Shown in pieces: positions 24,009 through 34,738 of a DNA stretch of 64,000 nucleotides. The notes under the pieces are model-generated. The model ran no database searches and was not told the DNA's origin. It worked only from the letters and a program-made list of their open reading frames with translations. This DNA comes from Siphonodentalium dalli (lineage: Eukaryota > Mollusca > Scaphopoda > Gadilida > Siphonodentaliidae): NCBI GenBank assembly GCA_032622095.1, contig CP136065.1, forward strand, positions 114,739,195-114,803,194. Reading direction: 5' to 3'. The position numbers and the translations under genes were made by a program. Numbering within the stretch: the first letter of the stretch is position 1; each line of letters opens with the position of its first letter.

Positions 24009-25451
24009 GCTATACTCTGGGTAAATATAGACAATCATATTTTGTTGTCATTTTGATGTGTGTATGTGGTTAATGTTTGATAAATCTACAATTTACTTGA
24101 TATATTAAAACAGGAATGAATACAAGAGCTAGGATGACAATATTAAAATGGAGTTATTTATTGATATTAAAACAAGGTGTACAATAAATATAATACCTAC
24201 CCCATGCCATGCTCATATTATATACCGTATATATATTGTATATCAATAACTGATCACGGGACCATGGTAGATATTAATCACCAGATACCCTGACACACTA
24301 TGCATATTAAAATCATTTATAAAAGATAAGTATTGTTAAAATATAAGAACCGACCAGATAGGATCACGAGATATCAGCAGGAACAAGAATGGAGATTTCA
24401 AATGACTATATTCTGATTCATGAAACTAGATAGTATCATTCCTGTAGAAATATTACCAGGACATGGCATGGGGTTTGACATTGAACAATATAAACATGTT
24501 GTTTACTTGTTGACGGGTCAGCGATTATCTCAATAGCATAGGGGCAACACTCCGACGTTCGTACTCGGATATCACAAATGTGTGTACCTCACTTGCCACG
24601 AGAAAGTGGCTAATTTTAACTTATTTATAGTTCTATATATATTTATCACCCCATTTATTATTTCTTTTTGTGAAAATAAATAAAACAAGATGTTTAAAAT
24701 TTATTATGCATCAAATTGCGATCAGGTGTTCCCGGAGTACGTTGTACTTGTGATAGTTACGTTAGGTACACGGTGTTCCCTGTCAACATCTGTTTCGTAA
24801 CACCGGAACGACATTTCCGGTAGAGGCGCACTCCATTATCGATCTTAAATGGAAGCGTTACGTTCTCGGTGCGTTTACTTACCATTTGACCGGTGTTTTG
24901 TCTTCGCGTCTGTGCGACATAGATCATTTATAAAATACAAAAATAATTGGGACGGGCGATAAAATCGGGACGGGCGCTGATGAGAAACAAGGAATCTCTG
25001 TTGAATGGCCTAATAATTACACCCACTTCATTTTCTATAGTAAATTGCCGTTGAGTTTATCAAAGCTAATGTAATTATATCGGATAATTACATTAGGTCG
25101 AGATTTTATCAGTGCAACAAAAACGACCCAAAAGTACTTGCGCGCAATGATATTTGTAGTCCGTTGCATAGTAACTAAGGACGCTATTTATTCGCACTCG
25201 CTTCGCAGTAGTACACTTTTTTTTCACGAACGCTATGAAAGCTAATAAAAGAATAATAAATAACTATCCAAATAAAGACAATGCCCCAATATAATAAACA
25301 TTCCCAAGCTGTTTACAGAGTGTAAATTTGGTCGTATTTGCGACGTTTCGTTACGAAATGCATGACTAAACATACACAACTTTTTAGTTTTCGTTTCATT
25401 TATAATTTTATTTACATTTTCCCAGCAGGCAACCACGTGTCATTTTGTAAG

Positions 25452-25561
25452 ACCACAGGAGTGTGGAACTTGATTAATAATTGCATTAATTAGCCTAATT
25501 ACCATTTTTGCTAATTAGCATAATTAAGGCAGTTATTGATAAAGTTCCAAGCTCCTGTGGT
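25452..25561. repeat. Imperfect ~110-bp palindrome
   Basis: The arms begin ACCACAGGAG and stay about 85% matched for about 50 bp, with a short AT-rich loop (GGAACTT-AT-AATAA blocks in both arms). It could be a tiny MITE or a hairpin transcript; there is no direct evidence for either. Confidence 0.75.
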
Positions 25562-25609
25562 ACGGTAACTTATTTATTAGGTAAGAGTATTAAATTTAGT
25601 GGTTATATT

Positions 25610-25633
25610 CCCCCCCCCCCCCCAAAAAAAAAA
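25610..25633. repeat. C14 followed by A10
   Basis: Adjacent homopolymers, just downstream of the 25452-25561 palindrome. Confidence 0.9.
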
Positions 25634-25635
25634 CC

Positions 25636-26190
25636 GCAGCATATTATTAAAACTCATCTCAATGCAGCGATATGTTACAAAGTGTTACGAATCGTTATAT
25701 GATTTCAGAGATCCACAGTGACCGCTCGTAGACAGGACTGTGTTACAAATGATATAAAGTCCCTGTGAGAAAACTGCAGTATATTTTTTCAACTCGTCTC
25801 AGTGTAGCGATAAATTGTTACGAAGTATTACGTTACATGTGCAACAGAACAAGAGAGAGAGAGTGAGAGTGAAGTGTGGGAGTCGCACCGAAAGTTGGTA
25901 GCACCCCGGAATCCCAAGCCGGTCACACATCCATGGAATATATAACCTCACCCGACGTTGCTTAATTTTGGTTATCACACAAAGCGTGTAACGACCGTGA
26001 CCTATCGATCAGAGAAGTCATCGGCCTTCTATATTTACAACGCGACCGCTATAACACATGATTTCTGAGATCCACAGAGACCACTCGTTGATTGGTGTTA
26101 CAATAATGTAACGTCCTTGTGCAGGATATTTCTTCTACTCGTCTCAGTGTACCGATATGTTAAAAAGTGTTACAAAGGTTTACGTGTCTG
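25636..26190. repeat. Diverged direct repeats
   Basis: The words ACTCRTCTCARTG-AGCGATA, GTTACRAAGTRTTAC and GAGATCCACAG-GACC-CTCG recur at about 25650, 25795 and 26130, and about 25706 and 26067. At least two rearranged copies are present. No coding signal. Confidence 0.6.
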
Positions 26191-26388
26191 CATTATCTCA
26201 GTGGACACAAGCGATTTATAAATAATCACTTTAAATTTTACCAAATATATTAGTTTTTGAAAAATAAATCATCTTAAAATTCCTGAAATGCCATGATGAT
26301 TTAATTCTTCTGAAACTTGTTTCTCGGTAAAATCACAATGACACAAAATGACTGCGAAAAATCGAAAATTGAAAAGTATTTGACTCAC

Positions 26389-26658
26389 TGCCGATAGATA
26401 GGAGGATTCCTGTAACTTAAGAAAATTCTCACTAAACTTTTTGATCGCATGTTCATGATTCCCAGTTGACATGGAGACTAACTGTATATTTTCCTCTTCC
26501 AAAATTCTGCTAATAATGTTTAATTTGTTGTTTATTAATGTTTTGTTTCGTCCTTGACATACGTTCGGGGAAAACCCACTCGATCTACAGATCTGCAGAT
26601 CGATCGATATTATTCGGACGGGAATGCAGCGAGTTGTTTTCGGCTCAAGTCTTGTCTG
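26389..26658 (-). CDS. Unrecognised open frame ending at a splice donor (possible exon)
   Basis: On the minus strand, 90 codons are open from 26658 to a consensus donor (TCGGCA|GTGAGT, intron from 26388). The frame continues open to 26269 if unspliced. The last 40 residues are polar and coding-like, including RILEEENIQLVSMSTGNHEH and a following amphipathic KKFSENFLKLQE segment. No ATG precedes the Met in SMSTG, so an internal exon with an upstream acceptor (CTGCAG near 26594) is the likely form if it is real. No family was recognised. It sits in eRF3 intron 1 on the opposite strand, so it would belong to a nested gene or a transposon. Confidence 0.25.
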
Positions 26659-26751
26659 TTATTTGAGAACATATAGTTCCTTGTTTCAATCGTATTTTAA
26701 GGGCGAATATGTCTTTTAAAATCAATAATTAACAATCGATGGCATAATTAT

Positions 26752-26904
26752 AAGGAATAATCTCGGTTTCCTAATGTAATTACACAGTCTAAAGGCATAT
26801 GCCGAATCACAAACTCTTATAAATCGCTTCGCGATTTATAGGTTTGTGATTCGGCATATGCCTTTAGACTGTGTAATTACATTAGGAAACCGAGATTATT
26901 CCTT
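26752..26904. repeat. Near-perfect 153-bp palindrome
   Basis: Two arms of about 75 nt are essentially identical in reverse complement, from AAGGAATAATCTCGG through GGCATATGCCGAATCACAAA to TATAAATCGC. They meet at a TTC loop, with only a 2-nt indel near the tip. The high identity implies a recent origin or active homogenisation. Confidence 0.95.
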
Positions 26905-28156
26905 AAATACAAATGATTGATGGATGCATTTTTTAAATGTTGATGGGTGAATGTATTAACTAAAATTCACAGGGGCCCTTTTGCACTGCCCATATACGCC
27001 GCCTCTATATACGCGCCTTCTTCGCGTTAATGGAACATTATATAGACAAGGGGCACTGTAGAAATTCAACGTTTCACCATCGCTCGGGAGTCGCACAAAT
27101 TTAGCCCATTCACCCCAGTAATGATAACGATATCACAGTCCTAGGAATCACTGTCCATGTAATATTGAATTTGATTAAAATATAACAAATAGATCTAGAT
27201 ACATTACCTCTACTATACAGATAACAGGTGCAGTTAGGCAACTTCAGATTTTGTTATTATGTAAACAATCATCTCATTGGCTAGAGACCACCCCCTGTGC
27301 TCTATCACTAAAACGAACAATTTGATTTTTTCGTTCAAAAAAATTGCATTTTTCTCCCCACAATTGACATGTGACAATTAAGTTAATTGTTCTTAATGCG
27401 CTCGTTGGGTCATATCAACTCTACCTGGTCTGAGTTGTACATAAATCGTGATTTTCCATCCAAATATCAGCATAAATTCACATTTATGGAATTGGTGAAA
27501 ATCATTTTTTTGCTGACGCGGTAGTGTCTCTCTTCAGTTCCTTATTGACACTTCCTTAAAGTGAATTCGCAACATTTGACTAAAATACGAAACGGATCCC
27601 GGACATCTAATGTTGAAATGGTGATATCGGGTTGATAATTAAAATTCGAATGGTGTTTTTTATTCAATTCAAAACATATAAATTTGTTTATCCGACCATC
27701 GCGATGTTCTTATTTGCCAAGTCCTGTAAAATCCAGGATCCAGTCTTGGTTCCTAGCACATAACAATCACAGATACAGAGGTGAGCGGGTCGATTCGGTC
27801 CAGGGCTCTTTCGGCCTTGGACTTTTCGGTCCAGGGCTCTTTCGGCCTGGCTTGTTCGGCCCCTATTCAATTTGGGTAATTAGGTAGTGTGGGTGTTAAT
27901 TGGACGGCATGTTAATTGCTTTTGATTTGGGAGCGGTCTTTTGATGACAATAAATTGCTGGACTTACATTCAACTTTATTTTCAAATGGGGCGGAAGGGC
28001 GAGTATTTTATTAGTTTTATTTATATTATTCTTCCAAACATAAATTTCGGGCATAAGAGAGAAATTTACATAAAAGATATGCAAATAAAAAACCATTTAG
28101 GAGGGTACTAAAATAGGGTCGGCATGGTATGTTAATCTCGATTTTTTTGATTTGCC
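26905..28156. other. No gene seen; short TTCGG repeats
   Basis: At 27795-27865 there are about four imperfect copies of TTCGGTCCAGGGCTCTTTCG. The remainder is unique. Confidence 0.5.
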
Positions 28157-28589
28157 TTAGGCCAAAAGGAAGAATACCTGAGTTTAGGGTAACATGACGG
28201 ATAAAAACAGGGGCGGGCGGGCGGTACTTCATTTTATTTTATTTTTTCATTTTATTTTTCACGGGGGATAGTATTTAAGTATTCGTGCCTTCTAATCGTC
28301 TGCCAGTGTCACTCGTATAAAGCTTGGGCAAGTCATTGTCACACTAATCAATGTCATGGTAGCTTTAATCAGTTTAATGGTGTTACAGAACTTCAATGAG
28401 ATGTATACAGCATGATATTAAATGATCTATCTATACTATATATTTTGAGAACTCCGTGTATTCGAGAGATAGCCCACACCCTCCGGGCCTCAATGATATG
28501 ATTGTGAATGAGGATTGATATACCCCACTAAACTTTGACAAACACCAGTAATGGTGTGTAGATCATTTACATATATCTCCTATATATTT

Positions 28590-29280
28590 TGATACAATCT
28601 ATCTAATTTACATATCTCTCTTATATATTTATGTTTGTGTGTGTGTTGTACTTCATACAAATCTACGATTCTCGACCGATCGGGACGAAACTTGGTACGT
28701 GTGTGTAGTTTGACCAGGCGGTGGTCGTTGTCGTATTGGCGAGCCTGTGCGACGCCCGTGCAGCGCATGCGCAGACGAGATCTCGGAAACGGGTGGAGCT
28801 ATCGACTTGAAATTTGCTATGTGAATGTATCTTGCGCCGGGTACAAATTTTATCGGGTCGCCGAGCCCGTGCGACGCCCGTGCAGCGCATGCGCAGACTA
28901 GATCTCGGAAACGGGTGGAGCTATCGACTTGAAATTTGCTATGTGAATGTATCTTGCGCCGGGTACAAATTTTATCGGGTCGCCGAGCCTGTGCAACGCC
29001 CGTGCAGCGCATGCGCAGACGAGATCTCGGAAACGGGTGGAGCTATCGACTATCTTGAAATTTGCTATGTGAATGTATCTTGCGCCGGGTACAAATTTGA
29101 TCGGGTCGCCGAGCCCGTGCGACGCCAGCTTCGCGCATGCGCAGACCAGATCTCGGAAACGGGTGGAGCTACCGGGTACAAATTTTTCTTATTGAAACGC
29201 GTGGAGCTAAAAATATAAAAAAAATGTCATGTTTCGGACAAGCCGCCGGTGGCGGGCTAACCTGCTAGTATTATATATAG
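28590..29280 (-). mobile_element. CTAG-family repeat unit 1 (reverse) with 122-bp tandem array
   Basis: On the minus strand it starts CTAGCAGGTTAGCCCGCC and ends in ACCAAGTTTCGTCCCGATCG followed by a CA-rich tail. It contains tandem units of period 122 (starts 28741, 28863, 28985, 29111), each with GCGCATGCGCAGAC and GATCTCGGAAACGGGTGGAG. The overlapping frames are repeat translations. Confidence 0.7.
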
Positions 29281-29912
29281 AACTAGAAGGTGACCCGACT
29301 TCGTCCGGGCTTTGACCTTGAATTGACCATTTTGAAGGTCAAGGTCAGTTCGGGGTCACAATTTGACCCGTCGAAAACACTCCCCCGATAAAAGTATCTG
29401 TAGGTATAAAATTTCGTCGAAATCCGTTAATTGTTTAATTTAATTTGAGTTAATTCTGCCTTTTTAATCAAGAGACATGATGGTAGCCGTCCCGTGATGG
29501 TACCCGTCCCTAAAAGAGGTACGTTTGTGGGTACCCGTTTCAAGGTGAAGATCACCTCGGGCGGAAAGCCCTAAGTACGTCACACAACACGCTCATGTCT
29601 GGATACAGTCTTACACGCACACGCACAGATGTAATAATCACATTACACACATACGCTCTTTATCGACGCCACTGCGGATACGAACGATCTTTAACTATCA
29701 ACGCGATTAATCCCACCGTGCCAATGGTGGTAATTTTTGTGACTGGGGTGGAGAATGGGTGCTCTGACGTTCTCAGAAGCGATGCGATGCCACTTCATCT
29801 GGTATTTTACCCTTAGATAGGAAGTTTGGGCTCAATCCGTCTGGCAGTTTTCGAGTTCATCGCGATCACACACACACACACACACCCCCCGATCTTCCAA
29901 AATATATAATAG
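29281..29912 (+). mobile_element. CTAG-family repeat unit 2
   Basis: Starts CTAGAAGGTGACCCGACTTC (29283) and ends with TTCGAGTTCATCGCGATCAC, a (CA)n run (29867-29885) and ATCTTCCAAAATATATAATA. The 'guess-the-phrase' end (gaaatccg...ttttcgagttcatcg...CACACA) resembles 3' ends of RTE-derived SINEs or termini of some Helitrons. The class is unresolved. Confidence 0.65.
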
Positions 29913-31600
29913 ACTAGCAGGTTAGCCCGCCACTGGCGGCATTCGTCCCATGGCTTTGTTTCAGAAACATGACATTTTTGTAATTATTTTGTTTATATTT
30001 ATTTTTGTTTTTTATTTTTGAATATGAATTTAATGTTTTTTAAATTTAATATATTTTGTTTCTGAATTGTTTTTTTATTGTTAATTTTTTTTAATTTTAA
30101 ATTGTTTTAATTAAATTGTAAATTGTTTTAATTAATTTTTTTGTTTCTGGCGGAAAAATTTACCCGTAGAAATCCCCCCTTCCTAGGAACGACAGACAAC
30201 GCAATCTTTGTTTCGTGAAATCTCTCTACGATAACATTGCATTGAATTTAAAACAAACGCTTCCCGTCGGGAAATCTGTCTTCGGGTCGTTGTTGTTGGC
30301 ATCACGGCTCCCCGAAAACTCTCACATTGCCGAAAACGTGTATTTAGTAATATCGTTGTTGTTGATATTTACGGCTTGGGGGCTATTTTCTTATTTAGCA
30401 AGTTTGAGCTCAATCGGTTCGAGTCTATAAAGGACACACTCATATATATGACACTTCCCGTAGGTAGCAAGTTTGAGCTCAATCGGCATTCCCTGGAATT
30501 TCCCGTAGATTGGCAGATTCCAGTAGCTTTATAACGGTATATCTGGGGATAAATCTGATGCTATATTCGTGATTATCTGGGATGATTTCGGTATATACCG
30601 AAGGTATATACTGTAAAAACAAAGCGCGCCATCCGTGCTCGCAGGGAATAAATTTCGAGCGATAACGTTTGCGTAAATACGAAATTGTGAGTGTTGGTTT
30701 GTAACCGGGATTTCTGAGAAGCATTATGCCTATAACTACCCCCCTTAAGCCCTGACCTAAGTGTCATACATACTATAACAATGATGTTGTAAGAGCTCCA
30801 ATAAATCTCCCCGCATAGGCAAGCACTCAATGTTCCCGTATAACTCTGCAGATGCCAATAACGTTGAATGGGAAACAGACGCTCTTTATAGAGATGCGTC
30901 AAAAACAAACGCTCATTAAATAATCACTTGATTAACCCACGCCGTGCCTTTGCAGTGATTTGAGATTGGAGAATGGGTGCTCTGAGCTTCTCTAAACCGC
31001 GACCACGGTCGTGTCGGTGGGATTTGACACTTACATACAGCCCTGGGAATTAACCTAGGCAATAGACAACGCCTAGGTAAAAGCAGAGGCAAAATCGGTT
31101 TGCCTAGGCAATTATATTTTCTAGGTAAAACAAGTTAATTGGGTTACTAAAATGTATTTGTGTCTATAAGAAATAGAACCTCTTTAGCCAAAATGACTTC
31201 CTTAAATCACTCATTACATACATTGTATATTGTCCTACAATTGTTTCCATGGTACTGGGCCAGCAACTAGCTACCCAGTATAAGGACACTTGTTTTGGAC
31301 ATGATTTGTGGATTTGTACATATATGTTGAGTAGTGGCCTGGAAATAATGTTCCCCCAAAATAACTAAGCATTTCAGGTTATTATTGAATTATATTAATT
31401 TGAGATGGCAATATTGTTGAAAAATTGCCTAGGTAAAATCTGTTTTTGCCTAGGCCAATTTCTTTTACCTAGGCAAATATATCGCCTAGGCAAATTTTCC
31501 TTAATTCCCAGGGCTGTACATAGGAAGTTTGAGCTCAATCTGTACACGCGTTTTGGATTCTATGAAGTACACACACACGGAAGTCTCAAAATATATAGTA
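29913..31600 (+). mobile_element. CTAG-family repeat unit 3
   Basis: Starts CTAGCAGGTTAGCCCGCC exactly where unit 2 ends, and finishes with CTCAAAATATATAGTA at about 31600. Contains a 69-bp-spaced duplication of GCAAGTTTGAGCTCAATCGG (about 30398 and 30467) and a nested hAT-like element (31038-31516). Confidence 0.6.
31038..31516. mobile_element. hAT-like MITE with 6-bp target duplication
   Basis: Perfect 16-bp inverted ends CAGCCCTGGGAATTAA, flanked by TACATA on both sides (31032-31037; 31517-31522). Subterminal GCCTAGGYAAA words are repeated in both arms. 479 bp, no coding capacity. Confidence 0.85.
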
Positions 31601-32644
31601 CTAGAAGGTGACCCGACTTCGTCCGGGCTTTGACATTGAATTGACCATTTTGAAGGTCAAGGTCAGGTGGGGTCACGATTTGACCCGTCCAAAACACTCC
31701 CTGGAAACAATTACCACTATGGTCCACTAAGTATCAAATTTTGTCAAAATCCGTCTGGCAATTTTCCAACACCAACACCCCAAAAATGGTGGAAATTGGG
31801 CAAGCGGATACCGGAAAATCGGCCCAGCGGATACCGAGATACCCTATGTATCAAATTTCGTCCGTAAAAATCCGCCAGTTTTACCCGATTTGATTTCCAC
31901 TAAAGTATGTAATCGCGCCTCATATACACACGCTCATTAATTATCAAGCTTCAACGTAAAGATAAATTAGCATTGTGTGGTAAATTTTAACTAATTATTT
32001 TCTCGCAGTCAAAGTTGAACAATTTCGATGTTGTTGACATTGACGGCTTGGGGCCACCGGTAGATTCCATTTCGCAACAACGAAGTATCATTTCAGCTAA
32101 ATGGATTCTTGGATGAGATTCCAGACCCGCGGGGTAAATGTAAACAGCTTGAGCCTATGCGTGGTGTGAATATACAAAAAATAAATCTATCGACAATAGA
32201 CCTAAGAATATTAGCTGTAACAAAATTTTATATATCAGAAATTGTAATAAATGATATATTTTGGGATAGATGCACGATTTTTAATAGCCTGCAAATTGAC
32301 AATATATATTGTAAATGTTATAATTTTGGGAAAAATACACGATGCGTAATTGCATGCCTGCAAATTGCTAACGTTCGTCGACGTATGAATATAGAGTTAT
32401 CCTCCCTGCATCGCAGTGCTAAATCCAGCGTGATAGCACTGCGGATCCCGAGATATGAGTTTTGAAGGTCAAGGTGACGTCGCACGGGCAAATCAATAGG
32501 CCTATGTTAACCCCCGGCCGAAAATACCCCCACGTACCAAGTTTCATCGAAATCGGGTCGGTCGTTTTTGAGTTCATCGATTACACACACACAGACAGAT
32601 ACACACACACACACACAGATCTTTCAAAATATATAATAGATAGA
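31601..32644 (+). mobile_element. CTAG-family repeat unit 4
   Basis: Starts CTAGAAGGTGACCCGACTTC and ends GAAATCGGGTCGGTCG, TTTTTGAGTTCATCG, CA repeats and GATCTTTCAAAATATATAAT. Its 118-codon frame (32109-32465) has no recognised motif and spans an internal GCCTGCAAATTG duplication. Confidence 0.65.
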
Positions 32645-32983
32645 TAAGTGTCTTAGTGTTGGAAATTAAACGGTTTATGTTCACGCTGAAGCTCGGATAT
32701 TACAGGCCAAATCCTACGAGTGGACATATTACTGTTCAATTTCCCACACAAGACACTTATGATATTTTGTTTATCCACCGACTCGAATACTAAGAAATTT
32801 TGCGAAATATTCAACTCAGAAGGTGAATTTAACAAGAGTTCCTCCATTGGAAATGGCACATACATGCGGCAACGCGAACGTGACGTTCAGAATTATTTTT
32901 AATCTGACATTTTATTACTATGTCCTTTTCTGTCAGTTCAGAATCCGGTTCACGCACGACAACTGTCTGTGCTATAGTGCTAT

Positions 32984-33100
32984 CGGAATCACACCAACAC
33001 AACTTTTTGCATAATTCCATTTGCACCCCCCCCCCCCCCCCCCCCCTCTTGAGTCGGAATCGCACCAACACAACTTTTTGCATAATTCCATTTGCACACA
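32984..33100. repeat. Short direct repeat flanking a C21 tract
   Basis: TCGGAATC-CACCAACACAAC through ATTCCATTTGCAC occurs twice, separated by the C run 33026-33046. Confidence 0.85.
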
Positions 33101-33240
33101 CCCCCATTGTACCTCATGCTCAGGCCTATTTCCTATATATTCATAAGCCATGCTTCTATTTTCCCAGTATGAGAACATTAAGATATTTTAACCTGAAAAT
33201 TGCCCCCAAAAAAAACAACTAGTGATCTAATTCCAGACAA

Positions 33241-33790
33241 ATGCACACAGCTACCGACAACAGACCAGGAAACACCGGGCCGACCATGGTTGTTTGGCCC
33301 GGTGTGAGAAAATTTTGAAAACTATATACAAGAAAATCGCAAATCCTAGCATCTAGACTGGCCTCACTCAACTGAAGCTTTCCTAGTGTTGGAAATTTCA
33401 AACCTCATGCTCCCCCTCAGGTTGGAAATTTCTTCAACTGATGACCATTTATGTCTACAAGTATGACCAAATGTAGTAAAATATTGTTTTGCTAAACTAA
33501 TTAGCAGTTTTGTATTGGCCATGTGGATGGGGCAATGGCACACCGGGCCGACCATGGTTCGGCCCGGTGTGCGAAAATTTTGAATTCTGAACAAGAAAAT
33601 CGCAAAATCCTAACATCTAGACTAGCCTCAAGCCTTCCTACTGTTGGAAATTTCAAACCCTACACCCCCACTTAGGTTGGAAAATTTCTAACTGATGACA
33701 ATTCCAATGATAATGTTGACCAATTGTATGACAATATTGTTTTCTTAAATTAACTAGAAGTTTTTGACTGGCCACGGGGGAGGGACCAGG
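33241..33790. repeat. Tandem pair (~270 bp) with GC-rich palindrome
   Basis: Each unit contains ACACCGGGCCGACCATGGTT pairing with GGCCCGGTGTG (33272-33306 and 33540-33571), then AAGAAAATCGCAAA, CATCTAGACT and TGTTGGAAATTTCAAACC in order. A degraded third start is visible near 33790. Confidence 0.8.
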
Positions 33791-33945
33791 ACACAAGCTT
33801 TCCAAGTATTGGTCGAAAACAATAAATTTCCCTCAATAAATTGTTTTATAATCAAACTACAAGAACATTTTCAACCTATTGTTGGTGTGAAATTTCGTTG
33901 TGGCAGTATGAAAATTTCCAACTATTGAAAATATAGCTCTCTGCT

Positions 33946-33972
33946 GGGGGGGGGGGGGGGGGGGGGGGGGGG
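33946..33972. repeat. Poly-G tract (27)
   Basis: Uninterrupted G run followed by C-rich sequence. It lies inside the 28160-34456 region. Confidence 0.9.
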
Positions 33973-34634
33973 TGAGACACCCCACCCCCCCCTCCCCCTC
34001 TAGCCACATCCCTGGCCATGATGTTTCTATTCTGATTCATATGAACCGCATTTGTGAAGTTTAATAGCTAAAACGCAGGATCTATCCGCACACGGAAGTG
34101 TTTCCGCCATATTCAATCGGCAAAATATCCGGTTACTTTCGATTTGCTAGTTAATACATATCGCGTATTTTCTGGTTTCCGCTTTTGAGAAATCGGCGAG
34201 GTTTGCCGAACAATGACGAGGGAATACGAATATACTACAACAACAATGGCAGCACTTCCGTTTTTCGAGAATTGACGATATTTGCAAGGAAATGGTTTAC
34301 TTGTTTAAGCTAATTCCGTAGTCGCGAATTCCTAATTACAAAAAAATAAAATGAAGTCGGAGGAAATTTTTGAAAAACGATAAAATGGAATTTGGCGGCA
34401 GGTTTTGAGTAGGGGCGGGCGGGTTACCCGAAACACAGGTATTCTTCGTTTTGGCCTTATTCGTGTCTTCTTTCTTTTTTTAGTACACCCCGGTATGAAA
34501 GTTGTTCATTGACCCTATGATTACACAAGCGTGCATTAACACTAATTACCTCATTCCACGTGACATGATTGACCATTTGGGCGCGTGTTTCTTCGCCACA
34601 TCACCATTTCTCTCCGATATGCTCTCAAGTTGAA

Positions 34635-34738
34635 ATGAATCTCAACAAACAACAGGCGTATTGTTTACACCAAGTGCTAAATGGGCATAACATAATTGTT
34701 ACGGGCCAATGTAGGACAGGAAAGACGTTTTTGCTTAG
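34635..34738 (+). CDS. PIF1-like helicase Walker A exon (fragment)
   Basis: An open frame from 34569 with its first ATG at 34635 encodes 34 codons beginning MNLNKQQAYCLHQVLNG, then NIIVTGQCRTGKTFLL, ending at a strong donor (TTAG|GTAAGT, intron from 34739). The arrangement LNxxQ (residues 3-7), a short helix, hydrophobic strand and GxxxxGKT Walker A (24-31) matches the start of the PIF1/RRM3 superfamily-1 helicase domain. In typical PIF1 proteins the loop is GxAGTGK(S/T); here Ala-Gly is replaced by Cys-Arg. No downstream helicase exon (motif Ia or Walker B) was recognised, so this may be a relic, a Helitron-derived helicase fragment, or the first exon of a dispersed gene. It starts 176 bp to the right of a Harbinger-like terminus (34456). 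The exon is too short for ordinary ORF calling. Confidence 0.55.

Larger units (their letters stand above)
22907..25010. mobile_element. PIF/Harbinger-like element with TAA target duplication
   Basis: The inverted ends start GGCCATTCAACA and share a 19-bp block GATTCCTTGTTTCTCATCA just inside, for a match of about 34 bp. They are flanked by TAA at 22904-22906 and 25011-25013. Inside the left end is GGGGCGGGAGGGCG; inside the right are GGGACGGGCG repeats. It inserted about 200 bp downstream of the eRF3 exon 1 donor. A hAT-like element is nested at 23029-24008. No transposase was recognised. Confidence 0.75.
28160..34456. mobile_element. Candidate large Harbinger-like element or inverted pair
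   Basis: The left end GGCCAAAAGGAAGAATACCTG (28160) and right end (reverse complement, to 34456) share about 100 bp, including a GGGTAAC block, GGGGCGGGCGGGCG and ACTTCATTTTATTTT. Both are flanked by TTA (28157-28159; 34457-34459). This can be one 6.3-kb element filled with later insertions, or two solo ends in opposite orientation. Same family as 17250-18272. Confidence 0.55.

Noticed and set aside
28635-29218. Repeated Arg/Cys-rich frames on both strands
   Set aside because: They are translations of the 122-bp tandem repeat. A frame exists only because the period happens to keep it open.
30410-30430. GGTTCGAGTC resembling a tRNA T-loop (B box)
   Set aside because: No cloverleaf or A box is found upstream at the proper distance. 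The word is part of the CTAG-family repeat.
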